Assembly: GCF_963678635.1 (NCBI RefSeq)
Contig: NC_087066.1
Span: forward strand, 46,785,129 to 46,849,128
Origin: Symsagittifera roscoffensis
Lineage: Eukaryota; Xenacoelomorpha; Acoela; Convolutidae
Direction of reading: 5' to 3'
DNA length: 64,000 nt
In this document: positions 53,876 to 64,000 of the stretch, piece after piece
Position numbering within the stretch: position 1 is the stretch's first letter
Layout: the number at the start of each line of letters is the position of its first letter
Position numbers and translations under genes: made by a program
The notes under the pieces: model-generated
Told to the model about the DNA's origin: nothing
The model's database searches: none
The model's input: only the letters and a program-made list of their open reading frames with translations

Positions 53876-54291
53876 TTACTAGTTTGCGAGTAAGGCCCAC
53901 AAGAAGTTTCCGTTAAAAATCAAATCCAATTCTCTGAAGATAAGCCCGTTATCTAAATCGATATTTTGTTCCCAAATTTGCCATGCGATAGTAAGTACTT
54001 TGCGATTGTGTGTCCACCAGATATACTCCTTCATAAAGTTATTGCTATACTGCCGTGGATGAGTTTTGTGAAGGTTCGATTGAAACGCTCCATTCATTGC
54101 TGCAGACACTACCACTTTGTTATCCAAGAACCAAAGAACGTCTTTTACATGAAGATCCTTGCCGTAATTGTCAAGGTTAAAATAAGGAACGTCCCAATGT
54201 CGTTTGTTTTTATCGGCATAACCAGGTCTGAAACTTTTCTGTCTTTCTTGGTCATAAACTGTAATATTTTTTCGATCAGAAACGGTTATGT
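53876..54291 (-). CDS. Unrecognised candidate exon on the minus strand, upstream part
   Basis: After a pyrimidine-rich acceptor (TTATGTCTTATCCCTGACAG) the minus strand is open for about 137 codons to a TAG. It reads DITVSDRKNITVYDQERQKS, GYADKNKRHWDVPYFNLDNY, KDVLWFLDNKVVVSAAMNGA and NFMKEYIWWTHNRKVLTIAW. The frequent Trp, Tyr, Asp and Asn do not look like random AT-rich translation. A head/tail repeat begins just beyond (54349), so the 5' part may be displaced or lost. The LDNKVVV word recalls DDE transposases such as piggyBac, but the rest does not convincingly fit. Could be a host gene fragment or transposon remnant. Confidence 0.4.
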
Positions 54292-54348
54292 CTGTCAGGG
54301 ATAAGACATAAAATGGGGAGGTTCAAACTAGCTTTTCTTTTCTTTACC

Positions 54349-55204
54349 CTTGCGATAAGCAAGGGTATTGCAACCGGGTACTAGACTTTTTTCTCCCGTA
54401 AACAAATTTTTCCACAGGACTCATCTGGACATCTGGACTCATCTCTACCTTGTTTCAAAACGTGTTTAAATTTCTTAGCGTTCCCGGCAAACTTAACCTG
54501 GAAGTACCGAATATACCTAGCACCGAATAACAGCAAAATCCTGGGTTCGAATCTGACCCGGACCTATTTTGTTTTCAAACGGGAAATATTCTGTTTCAAA
54601 AAAAAGTCAGCCAATCATTAGTCTGCTTATCGGTTATCAGCTTATTTGTCACATCTTGATTTTTTTCTGTGTGCATTTTCCGTCAAGGTTGCTTCTAGTG
54701 TTTGATTTACGCCTACATTTTTTAATTTTACTTACCTTGACTTCGTATTTCCTTCTTTATTTTTTTCTTTCGCTGAAAAAAATTCATCGGCCAAACTTAT
54801 TTTGGCCTATTTTTCATCGGCCCTAAGACATAGTTTTGGCTGTATCAAGATAATCACAATCTTAGTACTCCCCTTCTTTTTTTCAAGTTCGTTGTTAGTT
54901 CACCAATCGGTTTGCTGAAATTTCATCTTTTCGTTTTGGATTTTTTTTCACTTTTTGTATAAGTTTTTAAGTTTTTCTCAAAAACTGAGTTCAATGAATT
55001 GATACGTTTTGAAACGCCCCTCTGCATAAGTAGCTACAACCAATTTTTTTGTACAAAAGGTTATGGCCCTGGAACTAGTCAAATTTTTGATTTTTTTTAC
55101 CGTTGTTAAACCTTTTTGACTTTTCTCAGAAACTAAATTACCAAATTCAATATTTTAGGTTCAAGGAGATGTTTTAGGTTCAAAGGATAGTGGGAAGCTC
55201 CTCT
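54349..55204 (+). mobile_element. Head/tail repeat, left part, interrupted by retroelement
   Basis: The head hairpin ACCCTTGCGATAAGCAAGGGT, CCCGTAAACAAATTTTTCCA, GGTTCGAATCTGACCCGGAC and GGGAAGCTCCTCTGCAT blocks run as in 40058 and 34527, then stop where the gag-protease remnant begins. The element resumes after 57731. Confidence 0.6.
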
Positions 55205-55405
55205 GCATTGATATAGGGACAAGTCTTAGTTATATAAAAAAAGTTTTTGGTTCTGTCTGGTGACCTGCTGCTTTGACTTTGTGATCGCCAAATTGACTGG
55301 CGCACATTGAAACAGGAGAGTGCAGATTATTACGTATTTTCACGATGCAGTTGCCTATTAATTGAAACATATTTAACTTCGTGTTCTTACACCCACATCA
55401 TAACG
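55205..55405 (+). repeat. Left direct repeat flanking the gag-protease remnant
   Basis: GTTTTTGGTTCTGTCTGGTG, ACCTGCTGCTTTGACTTTGT, GATCGCCAAATTGACTGGCG, GCAGTTGCCTATTAATTGAA. The same order recurs at 57530-57722 with about one base in seven changed. Possibly short LTRs; no clean TG...CA ends were seen. Confidence 0.5.
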
Positions 55406-56118
55406 CAGCCAACAGAAAGAAAGGTAGGGGAAAGAACCCACTGAGCATAATATCATTTTGGGACGCGCGAGAGTCGGAGCTACCCACATACTGGGAAGAG
55501 TGGATAATAAAGTTCCACTGGGGAATGATTGCTGAGTATGATATAGACCAAATGATTTTTTGTCGATGCTAACTTGGACGCAACGGCGATAGCGGCGTTA
55601 CCTGGGGATGTGAAAGGGGAGAATCGCATGGAGTCGGAGAAAGAGTTGAAAAGTAAATTGTACCTCTGCAAAGGTGACGAAACCTAGAGAATATCAGCCA
55701 TATGTTTTCCAGCGAGTGTGTAACGTCACGCATATGCGAGTTTTACGAAAGAAGTAAAGAGATAATGAAAAATTTGTGAAATTTCATGCAGAACAGTGTG
55801 TTTTGGCCGGAAGATGCGATTTCGCTAATACCGTTGAAAAAATTAGAGATACTTTCATCATGAACTGGGCGAATTCGATTGTCAACGAGAACTCTGACGA
55901 TCTACAAAGTCGTTAGAAAAAGTTATCGGATCGCATTATCCTGCGAACAAGGAGAGTGCGCTTATAAATCATACACGGGGAAACCGGCATCGTCAGCGGC
56001 ACATGACCATCAAGCAGGAACTGGTCAGTAATATAAGAAGAGGAGCGGAATACTTCAGAAACAGAGGGCGTGGGGACGAAGATACGCACCGGGGGCGAAC
56101 GTTACTGGAAGCCGTCGG

Positions 56119-56230
56119 TGCTACAATTGTGATGCCCCAATTTTTACTTTGGACCATATTCCAAACTGCCCCGCGAAGGGCATAACTTGTAATGCGTGCC
56201 GAAAAAAAGGACATTCTGAAAGAATATGGA
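56119..56230 (+). pseudogene. Gag zinc knuckles
   Basis: The frame reads CYNCDAPIFTLDHIPNCPAK, then CNACRKKGHSERIW. The first box is Cys-x2-Cys-x9-His-x3-Cys and the second Cys-x2-Cys-x4-His with the last Cys replaced by Trp. Tandem CCHC boxes are the RNA-binding nucleocapsid part of Gag. Confidence 0.75.
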
Positions 56231-56490
56231 GGGGTGCGCGACGGGGTTCTAACCAATGGCAGAGAAGCCGACAAGTAGGTCTAATTCGGGGCGAGAATGA
56301 GCACCATCGAAGCACTCACCGTTTGGAGAGCAGCAATATGCAAGAGGAGCAAGTAGGATGGGTCAATCAGCAGCAGGAGGGTAGTGAGGAGATATTCACT
56401 TCCTCAGGGTCTGACGAATACATGATAATGTCGATCATGAAGAAAAATTCCGACGAGTTGAAAACACCAAGTGCCAGAATCCAAGCAAAG

Positions 56491-56780
56491 GTGTCTGGGA
56501 AGAAGATGTGGCTCTGGGTCTATAGCGGGTGCCCGGTTACGATCTTCAGCATGACTGATCTGAAAGAACACTAGGTAGAGAAAACATACATTAGCAGTCG
56601 ATATGGGAAGAACTTCTGGGTTACCACAAAAATCTAATACAACTACTGGGGAAGATAGCGGTAACGAATGAACTCAATGGATGGGCGACACAAGCAAAAG
56701 TTGTCGTTATAGCAGGAAACCACCAATCGATCCTTGGGCACGACTTAATGGGCACCCTAGGTATAGAGTTACTGTGGTAT
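56491..56780 (+). pseudogene. Retropepsin-like fragment with lost catalytic Asp
   Basis: KKMWLWVYSGCPVTIFSMTD fits the active-site turn of aspartic proteases, but the Asp of the Asp-Ser-Gly triad is Tyr. After a frameshift and stops, AGNHQSILGHDLMGTLG matches the ILGxDL motif near the end of retropepsins. Not functional. Confidence 0.7.
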
Positions 56781-57529
56781 ACCAAAGGACTGGAGTCACA
56801 GACTCAAAAGGCCCACGGAGGTATGAACGTTTGTCTAGTAAAATCGATAGAGTAACACGACATACGGATCAAATGAAAAAAGGATCTCTACTCAGACAAA
56901 ACAGTGTTTCTTTTAGATCGGAAGACGAGAGGCAACGAGCGGAAACGGCGGCGAGTTAAGGCCAGAATTCCACGAACACCCCAGGCCCGAGTACGAGAGT
57001 TCCCACATAAGAGGACGAACCGGCGGCTGAAGAGTGCAGGTTACCGACGGTAGCAGAGCAGCCGAAAGGCAAATTGCAGAAGAAACGGAGAGGAGCCTGA
57101 AAGAAAGAAAATGCGACAAGCTATCGATACAAGGGGCGACGAGGGCAGCGAAGACGAAGACGAGGACCAACGAGCGGAAGTGACGAGAGTAAACGAATCA
57201 ACCGACACAACCGAATCCTCGGGACACAACCGAATCCTCGTGAAACGAGCGAAAGGGGACATCGGGGGAAGCCAAGCGACGTTCGACGAGGCAGCGAAGA
57301 GGGATCACCAAGATGGGTGGCGTAATGATCAATTTGATTCATCGGAAGTAGCGATAGAACTCGCCAAGAGATCCTAGGGAGAAGGCCTACAGCTAAAGCC
57401 GATAATCTCAAAGTTAAAATTTTACATGAACTGAAACTCAACTATATTTATGCAAGTATATTATGCACCAGCTGAGTTCTAGTTTTTATAATTTTTCAAT
57501 CTACTGATTTAAAATTTTTTGTGGTTGCA

Positions 57530-57722
57530 TTTATGAGATAGGGGCATGTTTGAGTTATATGTAGTCTTTGGTTCCGTTTGGGGACCTGCTGCTTTGACCT
57601 TGTGATCGCCATATTGTTTGGCGCACACTGAAACAAAAAAGTGCTAATTATTAGGTTTTTTGAACGATAAAGTTGCCTTTGAATTGAAACATATTTAACC
57701 TCGGGTTTTCACAACTACATAA
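57530..57722 (+). repeat. Right direct repeat flanking the gag-protease remnant
   Basis: GTCTTTGGTTCCGTTTGGGG, ACCTGCTGCTTTGACCTTGT, GATCGCCATATTGTTTGGCG, AGTTGCCTTTGAATTGAAAC: the counterpart of 55205-55405. Confidence 0.5.
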
Positions 57723-57730
57723 TCTCTAGC

Positions 57731-58785
57731 GGATACTAACACAAGAAATTATCGCCATCTGAAATTTCAATTTTTTGAATTTTCGACTTTTTTATCAAAT
57801 TTTTTGAATATTCTCGAAATTTATCATGACACATCTGAGATTTTGAGTTCAGTTTTCTCAACTGGTTTTGAGAAGCTCAATTGTTTATTCAAATAAACCC
57901 AAATGTTTTTACCTCCAAAAGTTTTGGCCCTCGGAAAAGTAAAAATTTTGATTTTGTGAACGTTTTTTTTTGTTGAAAGTTTTGACTGTTCTCGAACACT
58001 ACCCTCCCAAATCTGAGGTTTTGGGATCAATCAAAATTAAAGGTTGCGTGAGTCCTTTCTGCATTACATTTTGCATAATTCTTTCACACAAAAAATTATG
58101 ATTCTCGGAATCGTCAAATTTATGATTTGCTGACCATTTTTTGGAGTTTTCTCGCTAACTATCCTGCCAAATCTGATATTATAGGTTTATTTGAATGAGC
58201 AGGTTGTTCAAGCTTAGTTTTATAATTGGCTATGTCCAGTTTACTTAAGAAGAAAGTTATAGCCTTCAAACAAATCAAAGTTTTGAATATGTGACAGTTT
58301 TTTGGAAACTTATTGACTTTACGCGAAAACTAAAGGTCCAATTCTCAGGTTGCGTTCAATCGAGAAACCCGGCTTCGGAAATCTTCTCTGATTAAGCGTC
58401 CATAACCTGCTGTTTGAGGTGAAACTTTATGGATCTTGGAAAGCCTTTTGAAATATTTTATGTATATTGGAAAGCTTTTGAAATCGAGAAACCTGCCTTG
58501 GGAAAATTGATTATCTCAAAATTTCTTACTCTTCTCACTTATTTTAGTAGTTAAACAACTAAAGTTTTAGGCAAAGTCCAATTTTTATAATTACACTTTT
58601 TGTCCCACGTCAGTATAGCATTTTCAATCAATTTCAAACCGGTACCACCAGTTTTAGCGGGCCCGTAGTTTTTTTCGAGACATACTAAAGTTTTTGTTCA
58701 CCTAGTTGAAGATCTAACTTTTTTCAACATTTTTCATGTTTGTGTAGCATCGCAATTGGTGCGAAGCTCCGCTTCAGCTCTGTGT
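57731..58785 (+). mobile_element. Head/tail repeat, right part with tail
   Basis: Collinear with 34885-35536: CTCGCTAACTATCCTGCCAA, ATTGGCTATGTCCAGTTTAC, ACTTATTTTAGTAG, GCAAAGTCCAATTTTT, and the tail ATCGCAATTGGTGCGAAGCT/CCGCTTCAGCTCTGTGTG. With 54349-55204 it is one element split by the retroelement. Confidence 0.6.
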
Positions 58786-59322
58786 GAGAATTGTGTGGTG
58801 ATTACGAGTTAAGAGGTCATTTTTGTAATTTTGGGCATCGTTATATTTTCTCGAACTTTTAAAAATGATCTGAAATCTCAGGAAATGACAAAAGAAAATG
58901 CGGCGCTCGTTGCCTCTTAGCTCCACAAGAAAAGTTTCTGTAGTTCAACATATTGAAATAAATAGGGCTTTTTCCGAGAAAGATACTCGTTTTAAAAAAT
59001 CAAATCGCCAAGGGGAATTGAGTTTGAATTGCAATCCTCCGATCTAAAACGGTTGTTGCTACAGATCTTGAATGACTGTGATAAATAAAATGATAGCAGC
59101 TATAAATTCATTTTTTGAATTGCTCTGATATTTCTGCGTTAGGCTCTCCAGCAGTCAGGTTGCCCAAAATTAAATCTCCTGATGGAGTATTTAATTTTAC
59201 GATTTAATTTACAGCGGATGATATTTCGTTAATCACATTGTTCAGTCTGATCTATTTGTTAAATTTCCTCTACTTGTCTTCTTCTACGAGTCCATAACAA
59301 TTTCATCGTCGTAGTGAGAGGA
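58786..59322. other. Spacer, no recognised feature
   Basis: No gene or repeat recognised between the repeat tail and the MITE. Confidence 0.4.
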
Positions 59323-59508
59323 GGTATAGCCAGGGGCGGATTAAGGGGGGGGGGGCGGCACAGAAAATTCGGCCACAACAGCGTCTTTTCAGTCCTCTAG
59401 GAGAGCTCGGTAAATCAGTTTGTTCGACCAAAAAAAAGGTCGTCAAAATTTTCATTTTTTAAAAATCTTCCCTCTCGAGAAAATCCTAGATCCGCCCCTG
59501 GGTATAGT
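59323..59508. mobile_element. hAT-type MITE, 170 bp
   Basis: Terminal inverted repeats CAGGGGCGGAT (59331) and ATCCGCCCCTG (to 59500). The flanks are GGTATAGC and GGTATAGT, an 8-bp target duplication with one mismatch. Inside are a G run near the left end and the palindromic GACCAAAAAAAAGGTCG. It is the best bounded member of the family that includes 12213, 13505 and 48730. Confidence 0.82.
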
Positions 59509-61035
59509 TTTCCCGGAAACTAATCCTGACAGCAATGCGATGAAGCCCATGTCTTTTCCTGGTAAATGTGAACAGTGATGATCTAATCATATATTGGAAC
59601 GAACTGCTGTGCAAGGTTTTGTTGATGTGCCCTGCAGACATTGTTAAAATTTATTTGTTATGATTGATTTTTGATTATTTATTTGAGCTCTTTAATCTAA
59701 TTTCCATTATGTTCTGAAGCTCAAACCACTCCCAAAAGTTTCAATTCACTCGTTGAGTATTTCTTCTTATGACTGTTTAAAAATCCGGATAAGAAAGCAG
59801 CTTTTCTCATTTTCCCCCATGGAATTGTTGAAACAATCCACTATATGACTTGTCAGTTTTTATTTTAGTTTCTTCTTTAATGTGAAAATTGGCTATTTTA
59901 TAGGATTTTTACAACTTCCTCCTTTAATTTTTAAATATGGTCGCTTGACTTTCGTTCGAAACCTAGATTGACTTTTAGTATTAAAAAAGTCTCAGGGAAG
60001 AGTTTAGCGTTGACAGTAGCGGTGCAAAATTCAAGGGCTAGTTTTTAGAGCCAAAAAAGCTCTTAATTCGGAAAGGTACTTCCAGACAGTCAAAGTCTTG
60101 ATAGCATCTCTTTTTCCGACCAATGATCGTAAACCTGCATCGAATATCTTGCCTCCTAACCTTTCTTGTCTGTCTGAAAAGATGCGCGTTTCACCTATTT
60201 GACCACCATAATCCTTTCGTCAAGAAGATATTTATTATAGTGGTTTTACGTTCGCCAATTGTGTTTTTGAGAATAATAAAAACTCATTGATGTATCAATT
60301 ATCAAATAAAACTCGACAAAAACTTGGTCCACTATATTTTGAACCGGTTCGGAATGTCTCCCGGACCAAACAAAAACGCTAAACTCTTTACTGTTCAGTA
60401 CTCTCCCCAGCTTTTATGCTAAATGTGCGTTGTTTGCTAGTTTCATTGCAAAGCCTCAGTTGGCTGTATGCGTTTTCCCGGTCTAAATTGCTAAACAATA
60501 CATACTCATCGCGTTTTCTGATAAATGGAGAATAATGCGTCCAACAAACTCCTAAATTTTTTACTTCAATTAATGGTTTATAAATATTTGACCGTTAACA
60601 AATTCAAAATTAAATCCAGTTTCATCGACCGGTGTTTTTTTCATGAAGTTACTTTTGAACATAAAAAAAACAGTTTTCATCGCTTTTTTTTCGATTTATT
60701 CATGTAACCTTTGGTCTATCATTTTAAAATCAGTTTAACCCTGCTTAAGATATGAAGGGTTACTCTTCCGTTGTTAGAGTATTTTTTCCATTGATTAGTC
60801 TTTCGATAGAGAATAAAATATGGTGATTTTTCGATTGCTTGGTATTTTTCACAAATCCACTGAAAAGGTTCTTGAAAAGTAAAAAATTGGTTTGCAAAAC
60901 AGCGTAATTTTCACAACCTACTCACGTCTGTTTAATGAATAACATAGCAAATCGGCACGGGGCATTTTTCTGTTTGAGTTTCATCTCCATATTTTTTGGA
61001 AATTGTCGTTTCCCAAAAATTTCTGCTCGTGTACA
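59509..61035. other. Spacer, no recognised feature
   Basis: AT-rich DNA with only short frames, such as 60 codons at 60525-60707 with no recognisable pattern. Confidence 0.4.
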
Positions 61036-61904
61036 CCCGTAATGAAAATAACCGTAATGAGTCTTTTCGCTTATCTCGCCGTTTGACTGCGTTTCGATCA
61101 CTTTTTTGCGTTTGGAAATTTCATGTTCAACATCAAGTACACCCGTAATGAAAATAAGAGTCTCTTCGCTTATCTCGCCGTTTGACTGCGTTTCGATCAC
61201 TTTTTTGCGTTTGGAAATTTCATGTTCAACATCATGTACACCCGTAATGAAAATAAAAGTCTTTTCGCTTATCTCGCCGTTTGACTGCGTTTCGATCACT
61301 TTTTTGCGTTTGGAAATTTCATGTTCAACATCATGTACACCCGTAATGAAAATAAGAGTCTCTTCGCATATCTCGCCGTTGGACTGCGTTTCGATCACTT
61401 TTTTGCGTTTGGAAAATTCATGTTCAACATCATGTACACCCGTAATGAAAATAAGAGTCTCTTCGCTTATCTCGCCGTTTGACTGCGTTTCGATCACCTT
61501 TTGCGTTTGGAAATTTCATGTTCAACATCATGTACACCCGTAATGAAAATAAGAGTCTCTTCGCTTATCTCGCCGTTTGACTGCGTTTCGATCACTTTTT
61601 TGCGTTTGGAAATTTCATGTTCAACATCATGTACACCCGTAATGAAAATAAGAGTCTCTTCGCTTATCCCGCCGTTTGACTGCGTTTCGATCACTTTTTT
61701 TGCGTTTGGAAATTTGATGTTCAACATCATGTACACCCGTAGTGAAAATAAGAGTCTCTTCGCTTATCCCGCCGTTTGACTGCGTTTCGATCACTTTTTT
61801 TGCGTTTGGAAATTTGATGTTCAACATCATGTACATCCGTAGTGAAAATAAGAGTCTCTTCGCTTATCTCGCCGTTTGGAAATTTCATGTTCAACATCAT
61901 GTCC
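61036..61904. repeat. Minisatellite, 99-bp unit, nine copies
   Basis: The word CCCGTA(A/G)TGAAAATAA recurs at 61036, 61142, 61241, 61340, 61439, 61537, 61636, 61736 and 61836, so the unit is 99 bp with 98- and 100-bp variants caused by one T more or less in a T run. Because 99 is divisible by three, both strands stay open over several units. The minus strand gives a 33-residue repeat containing ETQSNGEISEETLIFITGVH, the plus strand one with SCTPVMKIRVSSLISPFDCV. The indels break every long frame, so I do not annotate a protein. Confidence 0.92.
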
Positions 61905-63522
61905 CATCCCAAACCAATGGTCTTTAGATTCTTGAATTCCAGACCACTCTGATCTAACATTGTTCTGACGGTAAGGACTGAATATTCACCTTTGTCTTTT
62001 TCTCCGTTCTTGCTTCATAGGTTTATCAACGCCGCTAAAAAGGTTGCCCTTGTTCCACAATGTTTTGAGTTTGACAAAAGTACCTTATCATTTTGTACAG
62101 GTTCGAATACAAAATCTACAGCTGAGCGTTTTTCTTTCGATTTGTGAAATTCAACAAAATGTCCTCCATAATTACTATTCAAAAAAATTTTCTGCTAGGC
62201 ATACATTCAAATGCCATTATTAAAACTATTTTACTTTTCACACAAGTTCTTCTTTCGATTTGTAGACTAGGTTTTTTAAATAAAACATATATCTTAAAAG
62301 CTAGTAAAAACGAGTAAATTTTGAGTTGCTGCTTCCGTTGGGCTAATTCGCGAAGATGAAAATAAAAACCCCTCTTATCCATTTTGCACCATGTATTTCT
62401 CTGACTTTGCACGTACTTGCTGAATCAAATGGGACTCGCTAAATCTTTTCGAACTTTGAGTCTTTCAAATTTAGTGCAGTGAAGTTCATTAAAGTTCGTT
62501 TTCAGCAAGTTCCAATTTTTTAAAAGAAAGTGTTAAAAGTTCTGCATGAAATTCCGTTCGCCTTCGTTCCCTAGCGCGAGATGCAGAATCAAGCTTAACT
62601 TTTTGTCAACGTCTGCTCGTCTCATTGCATTGATGTTCTTGTTCTCGCCGTAGATATTTTTCCGCTGCTTATTCGTACGCCGTCATTGCGTTTCTTGTTT
62701 CTCCACTAACTCTATTCAACTCCTGCTCTACACCACTGGCTTGTTTGAAAACACGGACTTGAATCCGACTTGATTCTGGATATCTCTGGTCTGTTTAGGT
62801 CATCAAAATCCAAGTTCCTTTTCACAATGATAGCCAGTCGAAAACATTCACTTCGTTTGGCCCAGGTTGATGGCCGAAGGCCAGTAAAAAAAGCAAAATC
62901 AACACAGATTGTAATTTTTGTGTTAAAAGTCCCAGACTGATATTTCAAAAATAAGGTAACTACTCCGTTGCCCTGTTAAACTAGTGATCAGAGAAGAGAC
63001 CCGAAGAATAGAAACATTGAAAAAAATCATTCGAAACAATTATCAAGCGTTATAGAAAACTTGCTATTGCTGGTTGAAACTGTACTGCCATTAAATGTTA
63101 TTTATTCACTCAAATAAATCACAGGCCTTTTTTCTCGTAATTAGTCGGCTTGCAAAATTGTCGTGAAAAAAAAACATATAATATTTCTAAAAAAAAACTT
63201 TACAAATTTTTTGAAAAATTCATGGTTAGGTTTTGTCAGGTTTACTGTTTGTCCTTAAGTCAAAATTCATTCGAGTATTGAAGATTTGGGAAAATGTTTC
63301 GTATTGGAGATTTGAGAAAAAAGCTAAGCCTCTACTCTCAGTCGAAAGGTCGTTGGATTGAGGTCGTTGGATCCACCATGGTTGTTGCTTGAGGGTAAAG
63401 CAACGTTACTCAGTCCAGATGACTGCTCTATAAGAGTCGAACAACTGTTGGTCCTTTACCACGTGGACAAAAGCTCTTTAGAAATTGTCGCAGAGGCAAG
63501 AAACACAGGCCTGCAATTCTAA
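61905..63522. other. Spacer before the right-edge duplicate
   Basis: A minus-strand frame of 78 codons at 62712-62948 reads GLRPSTWAKRSECFRLAIIV and is richer in GC than the surroundings (62560-62890). It may be a repeat remnant; I cannot name it. Nothing else recognised. Confidence 0.35.
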
Positions 63523-64000
63523 GCAATTTATCGGGCCTGATTCTAGACAGAATTGATGACTTGTTTTCACCACATAATTTAACCTGAATATTCTGATATA
63601 AATATTTTAGGCATGTGATTCTGCTGGATTTCAATTTTCCAATGTTTTTCTTTTAACAAAAGACTCAAGTTTGATTTACTATCCTCCAGTTTTGAGCTTT
63701 CAAACGCAATGCAAAATTTTTGAAATGAATGCGTTTTCTTATTTCGGCTCATCGAGGTTTTAAGGATGCAGACGAGATCCAAAATGAGATTGTAAAACAA
63801 AAAGTAGGAAAAAAGTGCTTCCGTTTTAGCTAACAAGCTTCACTGGCATTTTATTATGATTTCCATTAAAGCTATTTTTGCGTAAACCACTATAGCTTTC
63901 AAATATTGTCAAGACTCAGTTAGGAGTGAAACTCAATCGTTGAAATTTTCCGTTTATGATCTTTGATAAAAAAAGTCAAAACGTCTTTATTTTCTGTTTT
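63523..64000 (+). repeat. Third copy of the duplicated segment (partial, runs off the window)
   Basis: Starts abruptly at GCAATTTATCGGGCCTGATT and follows 46779-47256 with only two substitutions in about 478 bases. It is much closer to copy B than copy B is to copy A. The left border lies within the intron of the candidate secreted-peptide gene, so exon 1 and the promoter are not included. Confidence 0.92.
63611..63763 (+). CDS. Second exon of candidate secreted peptide, right-edge copy
   Basis: Same acceptor (gatataaatattttag), 50 open codons and TAA as at 46867-47019, differing by one silent change. No matching first exon, TATA box or signal peptide is found just upstream. It may be a non-functional fragment, or it could be spliced to an unrelated upstream exon. 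Confidence 0.35.
   Translation, partial: ACDSAGFQFSNVFLLTKDSSLIYYPPVLSFQTQCKIFEMNAFSYFGSSRF

Larger units (their letters stand above)
55390..57380 (+). mobile_element. Gag-protease remnant of an LTR-type retroelement
   Basis: In order: a capsid-like start (SFWDARESELPTYWEEWIIK, 55460-55520), a scrambled stretch with many stops, two zinc knuckles (56119-56230), a retropepsin-like region (56491-56780), then Arg/Glu/Asp-rich low-complexity frames. No reverse transcriptase or integrase is present. The GC content is distinctly above the surroundings. It lies between direct repeats and splits a head/tail repeat. The arrangement is that of a Ty3/Gypsy-like gag-pol element with the pol part deleted. 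Confidence 0.7.

Noticed and set aside
53674-53916. Plus-strand frame with repeated FEKWT words
   Set aside because: The repeat reflects a short DNA duplication (GAGAAATGGAC); the minus strand has the better splice-site and composition support.
61036-61904. CRISPR-like array
   Set aside because: The repeats are directly adjacent 99-bp units with no unique spacers, in a eukaryotic context.
60922-61960. Long minus- and plus-strand frames across the minisatellite
   Set aside because: They result from a 99-bp unit without stops and are broken repeatedly by one-base T-run changes; no promoter, splice or domain support.

Overview
This is a eukaryotic, almost certainly animal, genomic window: AT-rich, intron-rich and packed with decayed transposable elements. 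The one host gene I recognise with confidence is the actin regulator CAP (cyclase-associated protein), on the + strand from about 2.3 to 32.8 kb. Its exons have canonical gt/ag borders, matching phases and the full CAP order: helical folded domain (HFD), proline-rich/WH2 linker, CARP domain, stop. The most 5' exon(s), with the usual N-terminal coiled coil and probably the start codon, are not identified and may lie upstream. I cannot name the species; the retroelement families and the CAP protein only say 'metazoan'.

The main discovery is that the exons for the CAP HFD exist twice, head to tail. Cassette 1 is 2434-2543, 2617-2697, 8643-8786, 11550-11629, 12471-12573. Cassette 2 is 14871-15073, 15525-15671, 21759-21838, 22381-22483. 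Both end just before one shared set of exons: 23031-23205, 27585-27760, 29979-30182, 32576-32809. Both begin after a phase-1 intron and end at phase 0, and internal boundaries have the same phases and, for the last two exons, identical lengths (80 and 103 nt). This fits one locus choosing between two divergent HFDs (alternative promoters or mutually exclusive four-exon blocks), with a possible two-HFD protein through a different acceptor.

The CAP introns hold a decayed non-LTR retrotransposon (3.99-6.7 kb, with SGNH-like, PHD-like, reverse transcriptase and C-terminal remnants), tRNA-like SINE-type elements, two other dispersed repeat families (one with a head hairpin and a tail hairpin, one with a hairpin followed by TATATAG), a hAT-like MITE and, in the last intron, a roughly 165-bp satellite.

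Downstream, 34.24-47.47 kb is a tandem duplication (copy A 5.4 kb, copy B 7.8 kb). The size difference is accounted for by two insertions in copy B, one carrying a LINE reverse-transcriptase fragment. Copy B contains a candidate two-exon gene for a 72-residue secreted peptide (TATA box, signal-peptide exon, Cys-containing second exon). It is broken in copy A, and its second exon alone reappears nearly identically at the right edge (63.52-64.0 kb).

The rest (47.5-64 kb) is accessory DNA: hAT MITEs with 8-bp target-site duplications, a 1.43-kb foldback element with a 9-bp duplication, an unrecognised minus-strand coding remnant near 54 kb, a gag-protease retroelement remnant between short direct repeats, and a 99-bp minisatellite at 61.0-61.9 kb. 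No rRNA gene, functional tRNA gene or CRISPR array was seen.
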